From: Methanospirillum sp.
Lineage (GTDB): Archaea; Halobacteriota; Methanomicrobia; Methanomicrobiales; Methanospirillaceae
Assembly (NCBI GenBank): GCA_028679485.1
Contig: JAJRBL010000144.1
Coordinates: 1 to 5,210, forward strand
DNA: 5,210 bases
Reading direction: 5' to 3'
Shown here piece after piece: positions 5,160 through 5,210 of the stretch. The first letter of the stretch is position 1; every line of letters starts with the position of its first letter. The position numbers and the translations under genes are program-made. Under the pieces are notes generated by a model. It made no database searches. It had not been told where the DNA came from and saw only the letters and a program-made list of their open reading frames with translations.

Positions 5160-5210
5160 ACAGAAAGATCATCGCCATCTCTTTTTTAGATGAAAAAGCC
5201 TGGCCTGCTC
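5156..5210 (+). CDS. Possible start of the next gene (cut by window end)
   Basis: Two plus-strand starts are open to the end of the window. GTG 5156 overlaps the TGA of the preceding gene in a GTGA arrangement and reads VNRKIIAISFLDEKAWPA. ATG 5190 reads MKKPGLL, which looks like the beginning of a signal peptide, but it lies right after a T-run and has no ribosome-binding match. Neither can be confirmed from so little sequence. Confidence 0.25.
   Translation, partial: MNRKIIAISFLDEKAWPA
5176..5192 (+). terminator. Weak terminator candidate after the Cache gene
   Basis: A run of six T (5182-5187) lies 23 nt after the stop codon, inside a small inverted repeat, CATCT (5176-5180) with AGATG (5188-5192). 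Archaeal transcription often stops at T-runs, and the position suits the end of the 3954-5159 transcript. The run is short, and an alternative reading frame crosses it, so confidence is low. Confidence 0.3.

Noticed and set aside
1..5210. Mobile element, CRISPR array, tRNA or defence-system gene
   Set aside because: No terminal inverted repeats, transposase motifs, regularly spaced repeats, cloverleaf-like segments or nuclease/helicase motifs were found; genes are intact and closely packed.

Overview
This window most likely comes from a methanogenic archaeon of the order Methanomicrobiales (Methanospirillum, Methanoregula or Methanosphaerula-like); I cannot name the species. The strongest evidence is a complete gene for methanogenesis marker protein 8 (DUF2099), a family known from methanogens. 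Supporting evidence is archaeal-style secreted proteins with PKD domains, Pro/Thr-rich stalks, a degenerate pilin-like N-terminus and Cache-type sensors. No tRNA, rRNA, CRISPR array, insertion sequence or clear minus-strand gene was seen.

Layout, all on the plus strand: (1) 1-426, the 3' end of a gene whose visible part is a C-terminal surface domain. (2) 533-2035, a membrane-anchored surface protein with a pilin-like N-terminal region, two PKD domains and a C-terminal domain homologous to gene 1. (3) 2102-3064, a secreted jelly-roll/LamG-like protein with a Pro/Thr stalk and a C-terminal membrane or sorting tail. (4) 3067-3915, mmp8, starting 2 nt after gene 3. (5) 3954-5159, a secreted protein joining a solute-binding domain to a single Cache domain. 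The last ~50 bases probably hold the start of another gene.

Genes 1-3 look like a cell-surface module: two neighbouring proteins share an unnamed C-terminal domain of about 135 residues, and a third, unrelated protein is built for surface display. Gene 5 adds an extracellular ligand-binding protein. mmp8 is the odd one out, a presumed cytoplasmic methanogenesis-related protein tightly packed behind a surface gene. Spacing suggests genes 2-4 could be co-transcribed, while gene 5 may have its own promoter: an AT-rich, dyad-containing box lies about 30 nt before its ATG, which would fit a nearly leaderless transcript.

The least explained signals are the shared C-terminal domain of genes 1 and 2, the possible RNA hairpin enclosing the gene 3 ribosome-binding site and start codon, and the palindromic TACCGG cluster in the gene 2-gene 3 spacer. 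I saw no convincing evidence for a wholly new defence or enzymatic system.
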